A DNA stretch of 55,989 bases from Anaerolineales bacterium (lineage in GTDB: Bacteria; Chloroflexota; Anaerolineae; Anaerolineales; Villigracilaceae): assembly GCA_024710905.1 (NCBI GenBank), contig JANJTV010000038.1, positions 1-55,989 of the forward strand. The letters are read 5' to 3'. Below the pieces are notes generated by a model that had not been told where the DNA came from, did no database searches, and worked only from the letters and a program-made list of their open reading frames with translations. Positions 34,184-43,230 of this stretch are shown here, in pieces (within the stretch, counting starts at the first letter, position 1; every line of letters begins with the position of its first letter). A program made the position numbers and the translations under genes.

Positions 34184-35308
34184 ATGTATAATTACCTAAT
34201 TCGCCGTTTTTTCCAAATGTCCCTGGTGGTGATTGTCTCCTCCATGGCCATTTATTTCCTGCTCTGGCTGGCTCCGGGGGGTCCGCTGGATGAACTCAAG
34301 ATGGCTGGCGCTGCCGATCGGCGCTCTCGTTTCACTGAAGCTGACATCCAGCGTGTTGCTGAGTATCTCGGTCTTCACCGTGGCCCGGTGTGGGGCTATG
34401 TCGCCTGGATGACAGGCGAAGACTGGTTTGGCGCCATTGGCCGTTCCGATTTACAGACTTCCAGTTGCCGCGCGAAGGATACCACTTGCAGTCATGGTGT
34501 GTTGCGTGGTGACTTTGGTGTTTCCTGGAACGTTGCCCGCGGTCAACCGGTAGGTGATGTTCTTATATCGCGTATGCGAAACACCATGATCCTGATGGTT
34601 GGCGCAACGTTGATTTCACTGTTGATCGCAATCCCGATTGGTATTTATTCGGCGGTCAATCAATATTCCCGCCTCGATTATTTCTTTACCACCTTTTCTT
34701 TTCTTGGAACAGCCATGCCGGTCTTCTGGTTTGGCCTGATGATGATTATTATGTTTGGCGGTAACCAATCACCAATTTATAAGGTCTTTGGTTTGCCTTA
34801 TTTGCCGACAGGCAATGTCACCCTGGCCCGAGCGCCATTGCCCGGGTCGTTGCTTGGCTTGCTTGGTGCTGAACCACGCTCCTGGTTGGATATTGCTGTG
34901 CATGCCATCCTGCCGGTGACGGTGCTCTCCCTGCTCTATATGGCCGGTTGGAGCCGCTTTATGCGCTCCTCCATGCTCGAGGTTCTGCGCCAGGATTATG
35001 TCCGTGTGGCGCGTGCCAAGGGCTTGCGCGAACGGGTGGTGATTTACAAACACGCCTTGCGCAATGCGCTCATCCCGCTTATTACCATTGTCGTCTTCCA
35101 AATACCTGGTATTTTTGGTGGGGCGACCATTACTGAGACAGTCTTCAACTGGCCGGGGATGGGTTTCTTATACGTCTATGCCCTTGGCGCTGATGACTAT
35201 CCGGTAGCCATGGCTTTCCTGTTCATCAGTTCGGTGCTTGTCGTGATTGCATCCCTGCTGGGTGACATTCTGTATACGGTCGTCGATCCCCGTATACGTT
35301 TCAACTAA
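34184..35308 (+). CDS. Peptide ABC transporter permease, DppB/OppB type
   Basis: A 374-residue permease with six helices. The amino helix (FFQMSLVVIVSSMAIYFLLW) and the EAA-type coupling loop RVARAKGLRERVVIYKHALRNALIP are diagnostic. It is longer than the usual 310-340 residues because of an extracytoplasmic insertion (about residues 40-115) with two cysteines (SSCRAKDTTCSHG) ahead of GDFGVSW. It forms the membrane pore with the DppC-type partner encoded next. Confidence 0.92.
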   Translation: MYNYLIRRFFQMSLVVIVSSMAIYFLLWLAPGGPLDELKMAGAADRRSRFTEADIQRVAEYLGLHRGPVWGYVAWMTGEDWFGAIGRSDLQTSSCRAKDTTCSHGVLRGDFGVSWNVARGQPVGDVLISRMRNTMILMVGATLISLLIAIPIGIYSAVNQYSRLDYFFTTFSFLGTAMPVFWFGLMMIIMFGGNQSPIYKVFGLPYLPTGNVTLARAPLPGSLLGLLGAEPRSWLDIAVHAILPVTVLSLLYMAGWSRFMRSSMLEVLRQDYVRVARAKGLRERVVIYKHALRNALIPLITIVVFQIPGIFGGATITETVFNWPGMGFLYVYALGADDYPVAMAFLFISSVLVVIASLLGDILYTVVDPRIRFN

Positions 35309-35334
35309 AAATCTGCTTGAGGTAGGTACCCTGT

Positions 35335-36255
35335 ATGGCTGTTGTTGAACTCCAGAATGAGTCATTGTCGACCATAAAAGAAGAAAACCAGTTAACAATT
35401 GTCGCACGGCGCTTTTTCCGTCACAGGCTGGCCGTGGTGGCAGTGGTGATTGTTATCCTGTTCCTTCTTATGGCGATTTTTGCCGAGCAAATTGCGCCTT
35501 TTGACCCGTATAAGCAGAACCTCAGCCCGGCTTATTCCAATCCGTCATCTACGCACCTGCTTGGTACGGATGAGCTTGGTCGTGACGTTTTCAGCCGTCT
35601 GTTATATGCAGCGCAGATTTCCCTCTTCGTGACTTTCGCGGTGAATTTCATTTCGGAGTTCGTGGGGGTTGTTGTTGGCGCGGTTTCCGGCTACTTCAAG
35701 GGCTGGGTGGATAATGCGATCCAGCGTTTTGTGGAATTCATGCTGACCCTGCCAACCTTGCCGCTCCTGCTCTTTTTCTCGGCTATCCTGCGCGGCATCA
35801 CCATCCCCGGCTTGCCAGATCAATGGTCCCAAGCCATCATTATTTCCGGCGTGTTGATCGCTTTTGGCTGGCTCGGTTCCACTCGCCTGGTGCGTGGCAT
35901 GGTGCTCAGCCTGCGCGAGCAGGATTTCACCCAGGCAGCCCGCTCATTGGGTATGAATGACTGGCAGATTATCGTTCGCCACATGATCCCCAATTCTCTT
36001 GCACCGGTAATCGTTAACCTGACCCTCGGCCTAGGCGGTGTCATCGTGCTGGAAGCTGCCCTGTCCTTCCTCGGGTTTGGTATCACCCCGCCTGTTCCTA
36101 CCTGGGGGAATATGCTCCGTAACGTTCAGGAGCGTATGTGGCAGCAGCCCTGGCTGGCTTTTTACCCTGGTTTCTGTATCTTCCTCACATCCCTTTCTTT
36201 CAACTACATTGGTGACGGTTTGCGCGATGCATTGGACCCGCGTTTGAAACTGTAA
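35335..36255 (+). CDS. Peptide ABC transporter permease, DppC/OppC type
   Basis: A 306-residue permease. The sequence has HLLGTDELGRDVFSRLLYAAQ, characteristic of DppC, and the coupling motif QAARSLGMNDWQIIVRHMIPN. Six helices are present, with the first near residues 33-55. It pairs with the preceding permease. The gene follows after 26 nt. Confidence 0.93.
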   Translation: MAVVELQNESLSTIKEENQLTIVARRFFRHRLAVVAVVIVILFLLMAIFAEQIAPFDPYKQNLSPAYSNPSSTHLLGTDELGRDVFSRLLYAAQISLFVTFAVNFISEFVGVVVGAVSGYFKGWVDNAIQRFVEFMLTLPTLPLLLFFSAILRGITIPGLPDQWSQAIIISGVLIAFGWLGSTRLVRGMVLSLREQDFTQAARSLGMNDWQIIVRHMIPNSLAPVIVNLTLGLGGVIVLEAALSFLGFGITPPVPTWGNMLRNVQERMWQQPWLAFYPGFCIFLTSLSFNYIGDGLRDALDPRLKL

Positions 36256-36283
36256 ATCTTAAAAATACTGGAGAAATATACCC

Positions 36284-36706
36284 ATGAAGCGCACAATTCT
36301 TGTTTTAATCCTGGCCGGGATTATGGCCCTGGCCGCCTGTGGACCGCGCGAAGTTGCTGGCCCGACCGAAGCGCAAATTGCATCCTTGACCGCCACTGCC
36401 GCTGTCATGCAGTCTGCCCTTCCGGTTGACCTCCCAATCCCTGCCGATGCGACCAACCTGAGAATCGCCGCCAACAATACCTACATTTCTTTTGAAGTGC
36501 TTGGTCCGTTGGATAGTGTGATTGAATACTACAAGACCTCCCTGGCTGAACAGGGCTGGGAAAAAATGAACAACAGTAATGAAGCCCCGGTTGGTGAAGC
36601 CGTGACCCTCTTGCGCTCCAAACCGGATCGCAACCTGTCGGTTACTATTCAATCCATTCCCAAGAGCGATAATGTTCGGGTCCTGATTACCGTCATTAAT
36701 AAATAA
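36284..36706 (+). CDS. Small lipoprotein of unknown function
   Basis: A 140-residue lipoprotein with lipobox ALAAC (Cys19). After a short linker comes a compact domain of about 90 residues (LPIPADATNLRIAANNTYISF, then VIEYYKTSLAEQGW). The last phrase recalls small alpha/beta domains in exported proteins of unknown role. It sits inside the peptide transporter operon, between permease and ATPase genes, so it may support that transporter or simply be cotranscribed. No specific function is recognised. Confidence 0.75.
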   Translation: MKRTILVLILAGIMALAACGPREVAGPTEAQIASLTATAAVMQSALPVDLPIPADATNLRIAANNTYISFEVLGPLDSVIEYYKTSLAEQGWEKMNNSNEAPVGEAVTLLRSKPDRNLSVTIQSIPKSDNVRVLITVINK

Positions 36707-36719
36707 TTTAGAGGCATTT

Positions 36720-37274
36720 GTGGCTCATTTATCTGATACAAGTCGTGGAAAGACAGCCTCAATCTTAGATTTCTTGGTCACAATTGGTGCAGCAGCCCTG
36801 TTCTTTGTTTACCTGACGCTGGCCATTTATACGAAAGATGCTCGCTGGTTCTGGCCGTTTTACTCGGCTGAACCATCTTATGCGGTGCTTCGGTGTTATG
36901 GCAGTGAAGTAACCCTGGATGGCGCCTGGCCAGAAACGAAGCAGATTGCTACACTGGTAAACGGGCAAATTTCGGGTGAAAAACGTTGGGATGAGTTGAA
37001 CCTTACAGACTTAACTTATGAGTACTACCAGACCAGCCCGCTGATGGTTGTTCTGGAGTTGCACTATTCTGAGCCGCAGCGCATCCATTCACAAAGTCCA
37101 TTTTTTTCCGACTTTGAAACGCTTATGATCCCGCTGGATGGTCGCTTCTCAGAAACCGAAATAATTTTCAATCTGGTTAACGGTAAACCGGCAGGCGGCT
37201 CTTTTCATGTGAAATCGTTCGATCCACTACGTGAATACCTGGAATCAGAAGGACTTTGCAGCATAAAATCATAA
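36720..37274 (+). CDS. Single-helix membrane protein of unknown function
   Basis: A 184-residue protein starting at GTG behind AGAGG, 13 nt after the small lipoprotein gene. One membrane helix (residues 15-37, ILDFLVTIGAAALFFVYLTL) precedes an extracytoplasmic beta-rich domain with Cys59 and a Cys near the carboxyl end (LCSIKS). No family is recognised. The operon position between transporter genes is the only clue. The A/T content looks slightly higher than in the flanking ATPase genes. Confidence 0.65.
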   Translation: MAHLSDTSRGKTASILDFLVTIGAAALFFVYLTLAIYTKDARWFWPFYSAEPSYAVLRCYGSEVTLDGAWPETKQIATLVNGQISGEKRWDELNLTDLTYEYYQTSPLMVVLELHYSEPQRIHSQSPFFSDFETLMIPLDGRFSETEIIFNLVNGKPAGGSFHVKSFDPLREYLESEGLCSIKS

Positions 37275-37333
37275 AGCATCACTGCTCCTGATAAGGGCAA
37301 AACTCATCCGGCGACAAGGAGTTAAACAAACCT

Positions 37334-38365
37334 GTGTCTGAAAACAAGAAATTACTAGAAGTTCGCAATCTTAAGACCCACTTTTTCACCGAAGACGGTG
37401 TTGTGAAAGCCGTGGATGGGGTTGATTTTTATGTCAACTCTGGTGAGGTGCTGGGTTTGGTAGGCGAATCGGGTTGCGGGAAGAGCGTTACGTCCCTCAC
37501 GATCATGCGCCTGATCACCCAGCCCGGCAAGATCGTGGATGGGGAGATCATTTTCAACGGCAAAGATCTTGTCAAAGCGACTGAAAATGAAATGATCCAG
37601 GTGCGTGGCAACCAGATTTCCATGATTTTCCAGCAGCCACAGAGTGCCCTCAACCCGGTCTTCCGTGTCGGGGATCAGATTGCCGAGGTGTTAAATATTC
37701 ACCAGGATATGGGCAGGGAAGCTGGCCGCGCCCGCGCCGTGGAACTGCTAAAAATGGTGGGCATCCCTGAGGCGGAACGCCGCGCTGATGCATATCCCCA
37801 CGAACTTTCCGGTGGTATGGCCCAGCGCGTCATGATTGCTATGGCGTTGGCCTGCGTTCCCGACTTGTTAATTGCGGATGAGCCGACCACGGCCCTCGAT
37901 GTGACCATCCAGGCCCAGATTTTGGACCTGATGCGCAACCTGCGTGAAAACATTGGTACAGCCATTATCCTGATCACTCACGATCTGGGTGTAGTGGCGG
38001 AAATGTGTGAACGCGTTGCCGTCATGTACGCCGGGCAGATTGTTGAACAATCAGAAGTTGTTTCTATTTTTGACCAGCCGATGCACCCCTATACACAGGG
38101 CCTGATTGGCTCCATCCCTGTGTTGGGGAAAATCAAAGACCGCCTGGAAGTTATTCCGGGTTCTGTGCCGAACCTTGTTAATCTGCCGCCGGGCTGCCGG
38201 TTTGCACCCCGCTGCCGTGCCCGTGTCGAAAACCAGCTGACCATTTGCGCAACTGAAGTCCCTGATCTGCAAGAAGTGATCCCGGGTCACAAAGTTCGCT
38301 GCTGGCTCTATCAGGATGGTGAAGGCCATCGCGCTCCTCTCGCACATGCGACTGGCAAAAAATAA
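37334..38365 (+). CDS. Peptide ABC transporter ATPase, DppD/OppD type
   Basis: A 343-residue ATPase starting at GTG. Walker A is GESGCGKS (Lys50), Q loop is IFQQPQSALNP, the signature is LSGGMAQRVMIA, Walker B is LLIADEPTTALD and the H loop is LITHDLG. The carboxyl oligopeptide-transporter tail has cysteines (PPGCRFAPRCRARV and ICATEVP, then VRCWLY) that in this family can hold an FeS cluster. It works with the next gene's product. Confidence 0.94.
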   Translation: MSENKKLLEVRNLKTHFFTEDGVVKAVDGVDFYVNSGEVLGLVGESGCGKSVTSLTIMRLITQPGKIVDGEIIFNGKDLVKATENEMIQVRGNQISMIFQQPQSALNPVFRVGDQIAEVLNIHQDMGREAGRARAVELLKMVGIPEAERRADAYPHELSGGMAQRVMIAMALACVPDLLIADEPTTALDVTIQAQILDLMRNLRENIGTAIILITHDLGVVAEMCERVAVMYAGQIVEQSEVVSIFDQPMHPYTQGLIGSIPVLGKIKDRLEVIPGSVPNLVNLPPGCRFAPRCRARVENQLTICATEVPDLQEVIPGHKVRCWLYQDGEGHRAPLAHATGKK

Positions 38366-38386
38366 CATCGCGGAGAATAATCCATC

Positions 38387-39376
38387 ATGACTGAGACCAC
38401 CAAACCCCAAGTTAACGAACTGATTAAAGTTCAGAACCTGAAGAAATATTTCCCCGTTCGTGCAGGCCTGCTCCAGCGGGTTGTCGCGCACGTCCAGGCC
38501 GTTGATGATGTATCCTTCGTTGTTCGTGAAGGTGAAACCCTGGGCCTCGTGGGCGAGTCTGGCTGCGGCAAGACAACCGTTGGCCGCACCATGTTGCGCC
38601 TGATCGAACCGACAGCTGGCGCTGTGGAATTTGACGGGCAGGATGTACTAAAACTGCGTGGCAATGACCTGAAAAAGATGCGCCGCAACATGCAAATCAT
38701 CTTCCAGGATCCTTATGCTTCGCTTGACCCGCGTATGCCGATTGGCGAGTCGGTGATGGAAGGCCTGAACATTCATAATATCGGTTCCCGCAAGGAACGC
38801 TTCGATATTATGCTCGATACACTTAAAAAGGTTGGTCTGGAAGATTACCATGCCCGTCGTTACCCGCATGAGTTTTCGGGTGGCCAGCGTCAGCGTATCG
38901 GTATTGCCCGTGCCCTGGCCCTGCGCCCCAAATTCATTGTTTGTGATGAGCCTGTTTCCGCTCTGGATGTTTCCATCCAGTCGCAGGTACTCAACATCTT
39001 GAATGACCTGCAGGAAGAATTTGGCCTAACGTACCTGTTCATCGCCCACAACCTGAGTGTGGTGGAACATATTTCAGACCGCGTGGCAGTGATGTATCTA
39101 GGCAAAATGGTCGAATTGACCGGCCGCGAAGAATTGTTCGCCAACCCGATGCACCCTTATACCAAGGCGCTCATGTCGGCCATCCCGATCCCCGAACCGA
39201 ACCTGAAGCGTGACCGCATCATCTTGAAGGGCGATGTGCCCAGCCCGTTGAACCCGCCCAGCGGTTGCCGCTTCCACCCGCGCTGCCCGGTGGTCATGGA
39301 TATTTGTTCGCAACAAGAGCCTGCTTTTAAAGAATACAAGCCAGATCATTTTGTCGCCTGCTGGCTGTATGAATAA
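38387..39376 (+). CDS. Peptide ABC transporter ATPase, DppF/OppF type
   Basis: A 329-residue ATPase. Walker A is GESGCGKT (Lys62), the Q loop is [12 protein letters not shown], the signature is [15 protein letters not shown], and Walker B is [12 protein letters not shown]. The carboxyl tail again has [18 protein letters not shown] and VACWLYE. With the DppD-type protein it drives import. The operon is otherwise complete. Confidence 0.94.
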   Translation: MTETTKPQVNELIKVQNLKKYFPVRAGLLQRVVAHVQAVDDVSFVVREGETLGLVGESGCGKTTVGRTMLRLIEPTAGAVEFDGQDVLKLRGNDLKKMRRNMQIIFQDPYASLDPRMPIGESVMEGLNIHNIGSRKERFDIMLDTLKKVGLEDYHARRYPHEFSGGQRQRIGIARALALRPKFIVCDEPVSALDVSIQSQVLNILNDLQEEFGLTYLFIAHNLSVVEHISDRVAVMYLGKMVELTGREELFANPMHPYTKALMSAIPIPEPNLKRDRIILKGDVPSPLNPPSGCRFHPRCPVVMDICSQQEPAFKEYKPDHFVACWLYE

Positions 39377-39400
39377 CCCCGTTTAGATACCCGCCCAATT

Positions 39401-40432
39401 ATGGCCCCCAGGGTATTGATCGTTGACGACCAAAAAGATGTAAGCCGCTTGTTGCGCTCCGCACTGGAGACAATTGAGCAAGGATTGAGCGTGGCTGAAG
39501 CTCCCTCGGGAGAAGAAGCCATGCTCGAACTTTCTAAGGGCAAAATTGACCTGTTGGTATCAGACTATCGCCTGCCAGGCATGAACGGCCTGGAATTGAC
39601 TGAGAAGATTCGCGCCCGTAACCCGGATGTACGCGTCATCCTGGTCACGGGCGTAACCGACCCAAAAGCCCAGGCGGCGCTGAAAGAAGCAAAGGTAGAT
39701 GCTTATTTTACAAAACCCGTCCCGGTTGGCGATTTCCTTGCTGCTGTCGAGACCGCACTCGGGTTGGCCCGCACAGTACTCACTGAAGCGGAAAAGACCG
39801 AAAAAGTCGAAGAAGAACGCCGCACACTTGGCGATATATTGGCTGATTTGCGAAAATCGCTCGATGCCCAGGCGATTTTGCTGATCAATGCCGATGCGCA
39901 GGTAGAAGCTGAGGCCGGGCAGCCTGCCAACCAGGAAGAAATTGCGTCGTTCCTGCCCACATTTGTCAATATTCACTCAGCGTCACAGCGGATAAGCGGA
40001 AGCCTGACCAATCATATTCACCTGTTTGCCAACCAGGAAAGTGACCTGGTGCTGATTCCGGTCACCAACTCGCATAGCTTGTTGCTCATTGGCCGGGGCC
40101 AGGCCGACACCCCCAACCTGCCCAAAACGCTGAAGGCTTTACAGGCTGCAACTGCCGAACTGGTTGAAGGAATGCAAAAGATTGGTATCGCTCCCGCTGC
40201 TGAACCGGTGGCCAACCAGCCAGCGGCCTCGGTGGTCGAAGAAGAAACCGCGGATGAGTCGGTGGATGAATTTGCTGACTTGTTGTTTGGCGCAACAGCG
40301 AACAAAAAACAGGATGCTGCCAGTTTTTGGGATGGCTTGGTTGAAAAAGGAACCACCTATAACGAACCTGACAAACTGACCTTTGAGCAGGCGGCCAAAC
40401 TGGGCCTGACGCCAGACGATAAGAATGGGTAG
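39401..40432 (+). CDS. Receiver domain protein with roadblock/GAF-like output
   Basis: A 343-residue protein. Residues 1-125 are a receiver with Asp9/Asp10, phosphosite Asp55 (LLVSDYRLPGMNGLE), Thr in LVTGVTD and Lys in YFTKPV. A coiled linker follows. Residues 145-265 look like a roadblock/LC7 or GAF fold (AQAILLINADAQVEAEAG, then LVLIPVTNSHSLLLIGRG). The acidic tail is low-complexity. There is no DNA-binding domain, so it probably works by protein contact, possibly with small GTPases. No ribosome site is seen before the ATG. Confidence 0.8.
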   Translation: MAPRVLIVDDQKDVSRLLRSALETIEQGLSVAEAPSGEEAMLELSKGKIDLLVSDYRLPGMNGLELTEKIRARNPDVRVILVTGVTDPKAQAALKEAKVDAYFTKPVPVGDFLAAVETALGLARTVLTEAEKTEKVEEERRTLGDILADLRKSLDAQAILLINADAQVEAEAGQPANQEEIASFLPTFVNIHSASQRISGSLTNHIHLFANQESDLVLIPVTNSHSLLLIGRGQADTPNLPKTLKALQAATAELVEGMQKIGIAPAAEPVANQPAASVVEEETADESVDEFADLLFGATANKKQDAASFWDGLVEKGTTYNEPDKLTFEQAAKLGLTPDDKNG

Positions 40433-40433
40433 G

Positions 40434-40463
40434 TTGCCAGCCCTGCCCGCCTTATGATACAAT
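40434..40463 (+). promoter_or_regulatory. Promoter of tRNA-Gln
   Basis: TTGCCA (40434-40439), an 18-base spacer containing TGA and TACAAT (40458-40463) end about 11 bases before the mature tRNA. The upstream gene ends at 40432. Confidence 0.6.
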
Positions 40464-40474
40464 AGCCCGCGCTT

Positions 40475-40545
40475 TGGGGCGTGGTGCAACGGCAGCACAC
40501 CGGCCTTTGGAGCCGTGGATCTTGGTTCGAATCCAGGCGCCCCAG
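40475..40545 (+). tRNA. trnQ: tRNA-Gln (anticodon UUG)
   Basis: A 71-base cloverleaf. Acceptor arms are TGGGGCG and CGCCCCA, the D-stem is GTGC/GCAC, the anticodon loop is CTTTGGA with TTG, and the T-loop is TTCGAAT. The first anticodon-stem pair is a C-T mismatch. The 3' CCA is not encoded. It reads CAA and CAG by wobble. Confidence 0.95.
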
Positions 40546-40641
40546 CCTAAAAATTACGCCTCCCGTTATGTGGGGCTACCCAATCACTCGGACGGGCTTC
40601 GCGACTTCGCAAGCCCGTTCTGCGTCTCAGCAGGAGAACAC

Positions 40642-42012
40642 ATGCGCACAACAGCCATCCTACTTGCCGCGGGCCAGGGAACCCGCATGAAATCTCACCT
40701 GCCCAAGGTATTGCACCGCATTTGCGGTAAGCCATTGGTCTGGTATTCCCTGCAGGCTGCCCGAGAGGTAACCAGTCAGGAACCTGTGATGGTCATCGGG
40801 CATGGCGCGGATCAGGTAAAACAGGTTATGGGGGATGCAGCCCGGTATGCCATTCAGGAGCAGCAGCTTGGCACCGGTCACGCTGTGATGCAGGCCGCCG
40901 ATCTGGTGCGCGGGCAGGCCGATTTTGTGCTGGTAACCTATGCCGATATGCCGTTGTTGCGCCCGGAGACCCTGCAGAAATTGCTTGCCACCCAGCAGGC
41001 CAACCCTGGCCCGATTTCCATACTGACCGTCTTCGCAGATGACCCGCGCGGATTTGGTCGCATCGAACGCCATGCCGATGGTACTGTGAAAGCCATTGTG
41101 GAGGAATATGTTGCCAGCCCGGGGCAACTCCAGATTAAAGAGCTGAACGTGGGGGCCTATTGTTTCTCTGCCGCATGGCTGTGGAGCGGGCTCACCCGTA
41201 TCCGTGTCTCGCCAAAGGGCGAATACTACCTGACAGACCTGGTCGAGATCGCCGTAGCCGAGGGCCTGCCAGTGCAGGCCCTGGTGATGGATAACTTACA
41301 GGAAACCATTGGTATCAATACCCGTGTTCATCTTTCAGAAGCGGAAGCGGCCATGCGTAAACGAATCAATGAACAGCATATGCTCAATGGTGTCAGCATT
41401 ATCGACCCGGTCAATACTTACATCGAAACAGGGGTACGCATCGGGGTGGATACGGTGCTGTGGCCGAATACTTATTTGCAGGGGAATACGTCCATTGGTG
41501 AGAATTGCCAGATTGGCCCGGAAACGCACATCCAGAACAGCACAATTGGCGACCATTGCAAGGTATTTAAGTCCGTGCTTGAAGGCGCGGTGCTCGAAAA
41601 CCATGTGGACATGGGGCCTTTTGCCCGCCTGCGAAAAGGTGCGCACCTGGCAGACCATGTGCACATGGGCAACTTTGGCGAAGTGAAGGACTCATACTTG
41701 GGGCCGGGTGTTAAGATGGGACATTTTTCCTACATTGGTAATGCACAAATTGGCGCAGAGACGAATATTGGCGCCGGGACGATTACCTGCAACTATGACG
41801 GTGAAAAGAAACACCCCACCACGATTGGTGAGCAAGTTTTTATTGGTTCTGATACTATGCTGGTGGCGCCGCTTAAAATTGGCAACCGGGGTCGAACCGG
41901 CGCTGGCGCAGTGGTAACCAAGGATGTCCCGGAAGATACGTTGGTGGTGGGCATGCCCGCCCGTGCTATTCGTCGCTTCAAGAAAGAGGCTGACCATGAC
42001 AAAGCTGAATGA
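40642..42012 (+). CDS. glmU: Bifunctional GlmU (UDP-GlcNAc synthesis)
   Basis: A 456-residue enzyme started at the ATG at 40642 behind CAGGAG. The pyrophosphorylase half begins ILLAAGQGTRMKSHLPKVLH with catalytic Arg and Lys, followed by the Asp of VTYADMPLL. The acetyltransferase half is a left-handed beta helix with hexapeptide repeats from about residue 265 (GVSIIDPVNTYIETGVRIG). It makes UDP-GlcNAc for peptidoglycan. Its 3' end overlaps cdd by 17 nt. The 96-base leader after the tRNA holds an imperfect ACGGGCTT/AAGCCCGT hairpin. Confidence 0.96.
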   Translation: MRTTAILLAAGQGTRMKSHLPKVLHRICGKPLVWYSLQAAREVTSQEPVMVIGHGADQVKQVMGDAARYAIQEQQLGTGHAVMQAADLVRGQADFVLVTYADMPLLRPETLQKLLATQQANPGPISILTVFADDPRGFGRIERHADGTVKAIVEEYVASPGQLQIKELNVGAYCFSAAWLWSGLTRIRVSPKGEYYLTDLVEIAVAEGLPVQALVMDNLQETIGINTRVHLSEAEAAMRKRINEQHMLNGVSIIDPVNTYIETGVRIGVDTVLWPNTYLQGNTSIGENCQIGPETHIQNSTIGDHCKVFKSVLEGAVLENHVDMGPFARLRKGAHLADHVHMGNFGEVKDSYLGPGVKMGHFSYIGNAQIGAETNIGAGTITCNYDGEKKHPTTIGEQVFIGSDTMLVAPLKIGNRGRTGAGAVVTKDVPEDTLVVGMPARAIRRFKKEADHDKAE

Positions 42013-42409
42013 GGAAGAAAAGAAATTCCTGATCGACCTGGCGGTGGAAGCCCGTCGCCGGGCATATGCGCCTTACTCAAATTACCCGGTTGGGGCGGCG
42101 CTGCGCAGCAAAAGCCAGAAGTTTTATACCGGCATGAATATTGAAAATGCTGCTTATCCGCTAACCATTTGCGCCGAACGGGTGGCAGTTTTTAAGGCAG
42201 TAGCCGAAGGGGAGCGCGAGTTTGAAGCCATTGCGGTGGTGACCAAAAACGGCGGTTCGCCGTGCGGGTCGTGCCGACAGGTGATGGCCGAATTTGGACT
42301 TGAAACCATTGTGTTGATTGCCGACCAGCAAGGCCAGCTCGTAACAGAAACAACAGTGGCGAAATTGTTGCCCGAGGCTTTTACCCCACAAAAACTGGAC
42401 AATGCCTGA
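41996..42409 (+). CDS. cdd: Cytidine deaminase
   Basis: A 137-residue enzyme of pyrimidine salvage. Zinc ligands are Cys59 (in ICAERVAVF, with catalytic Glu61), Cys90 and Cys93 (SPCGSCRQVM). YAPYSNYPVGAAL is the substrate-binding region. The ATG at 41996 overlaps glmU by 17 nt, and its 3' end overlaps recO by 8 nt, so three genes are tightly packed. Confidence 0.95.
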   Translation: MTKLNEEEKKFLIDLAVEARRRAYAPYSNYPVGAALRSKSQKFYTGMNIENAAYPLTICAERVAVFKAVAEGEREFEAIAVVTKNGGSPCGSCRQVMAEFGLETIVLIADQQGQLVTETTVAKLLPEAFTPQKLDNA

Positions 42410-43172
42410 GCCATTACGCTCCTTTCGCGCAGATGCGATTGTGTTGCGCCACGCGAATTGGGGCGAGGCGGATCGCATCCTGACGCTTTTTACCCGTGAA
42501 AAAGGGAAGCTGCGCGTGGTGGTGAAAGGTGCGCGGCGGATTAAATCACGCAAGGCCGGGCACGTTGAACCATTTACCCATGTTTCCCTGCTGCTGGCGC
42601 GTGGGCGCGATTTACCAATTGTCACACAGGTCGAGACGATTAATGCCCACCTGCCCCTGCGCGAAAGCCTGGAACATACGGGGTATGCCGCTTATGTAGT
42701 GGAATTGGTGGATCGCTTTACTTATGAGGAGGAAAGTGAGAACCTGCCGGTCTTTCGGCTCCTTGCTGAAACCCTGTCCCGCCTGGATGCCCAGCAGGAT
42801 GCCTGGGTGGTCATCCGAAATTACGAAATGCGCCTGCTGGATTACCTGGGTTTCAGGCCACAATTATTCACCTGTGCCAACTGTGAACGAGAAATACAGC
42901 CGGAGAATCAGTTTATTTCGCCATCGGCAGGTGGGGTGATCTGCCCGCGTTGCGGGCAGGGGCTGCCTGGGTTATGGCCGGTTTCTATCGAGATACTAAG
43001 ATATCTGCGGCACTTCCAGCGTAGCAAGTTTGATGAAGCGGCTCGCGCCAACCCTCCGGACTCCATTCGCAGGGAAGTGGAAAAGCTGATGCAAGCCTAT
43101 TTTACTTATCTGCTGGAACGTTCACTGAATACGCCGGGCTTTTTGCAAAAAGTTCGCCAGGCCGGGGAATAA
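42402..43172 (+). CDS. recO: DNA repair protein RecO
   Basis: A 256-residue RecO. The amino OB domain starts RSFRADAIVLRHANWGEADRI and has KLRVVVKGARR. The helical domain carries a zinc site, CANC and CPRC, around residues 155-185. RecO anneals strands and helps RecA load on gapped DNA. It overlaps the end of cdd and is followed by a strong terminator. Confidence 0.95.
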   Translation: MPEPLRSFRADAIVLRHANWGEADRILTLFTREKGKLRVVVKGARRIKSRKAGHVEPFTHVSLLLARGRDLPIVTQVETINAHLPLRESLEHTGYAAYVVELVDRFTYEEESENLPVFRLLAETLSRLDAQQDAWVVIRNYEMRLLDYLGFRPQLFTCANCEREIQPENQFISPSAGGVICPRCGQGLPGLWPVSIEILRYLRHFQRSKFDEAARANPPDSIRREVEKLMQAYFTYLLERSLNTPGFLQKVRQAGE

Positions 43173-43210
43173 ATTTTTAGCGCGAGATGTAAATCTCGCG
43201 CTAAAAATTT
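43171..43210. terminator. Bidirectional terminator between recO and the ArsR-like gene
   Basis: A perfect 18-base inverted repeat (AAATTTTTAGCGCGAGAT and ATCTCGCGCTAAAAATTT) with loop GTAA. Both ends give T-runs on their strand, so it can stop the convergent transcripts from both sides. Confidence 0.9.
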
Positions 43211-43230
43211 CAGGAGGAGGAAAACAACGC

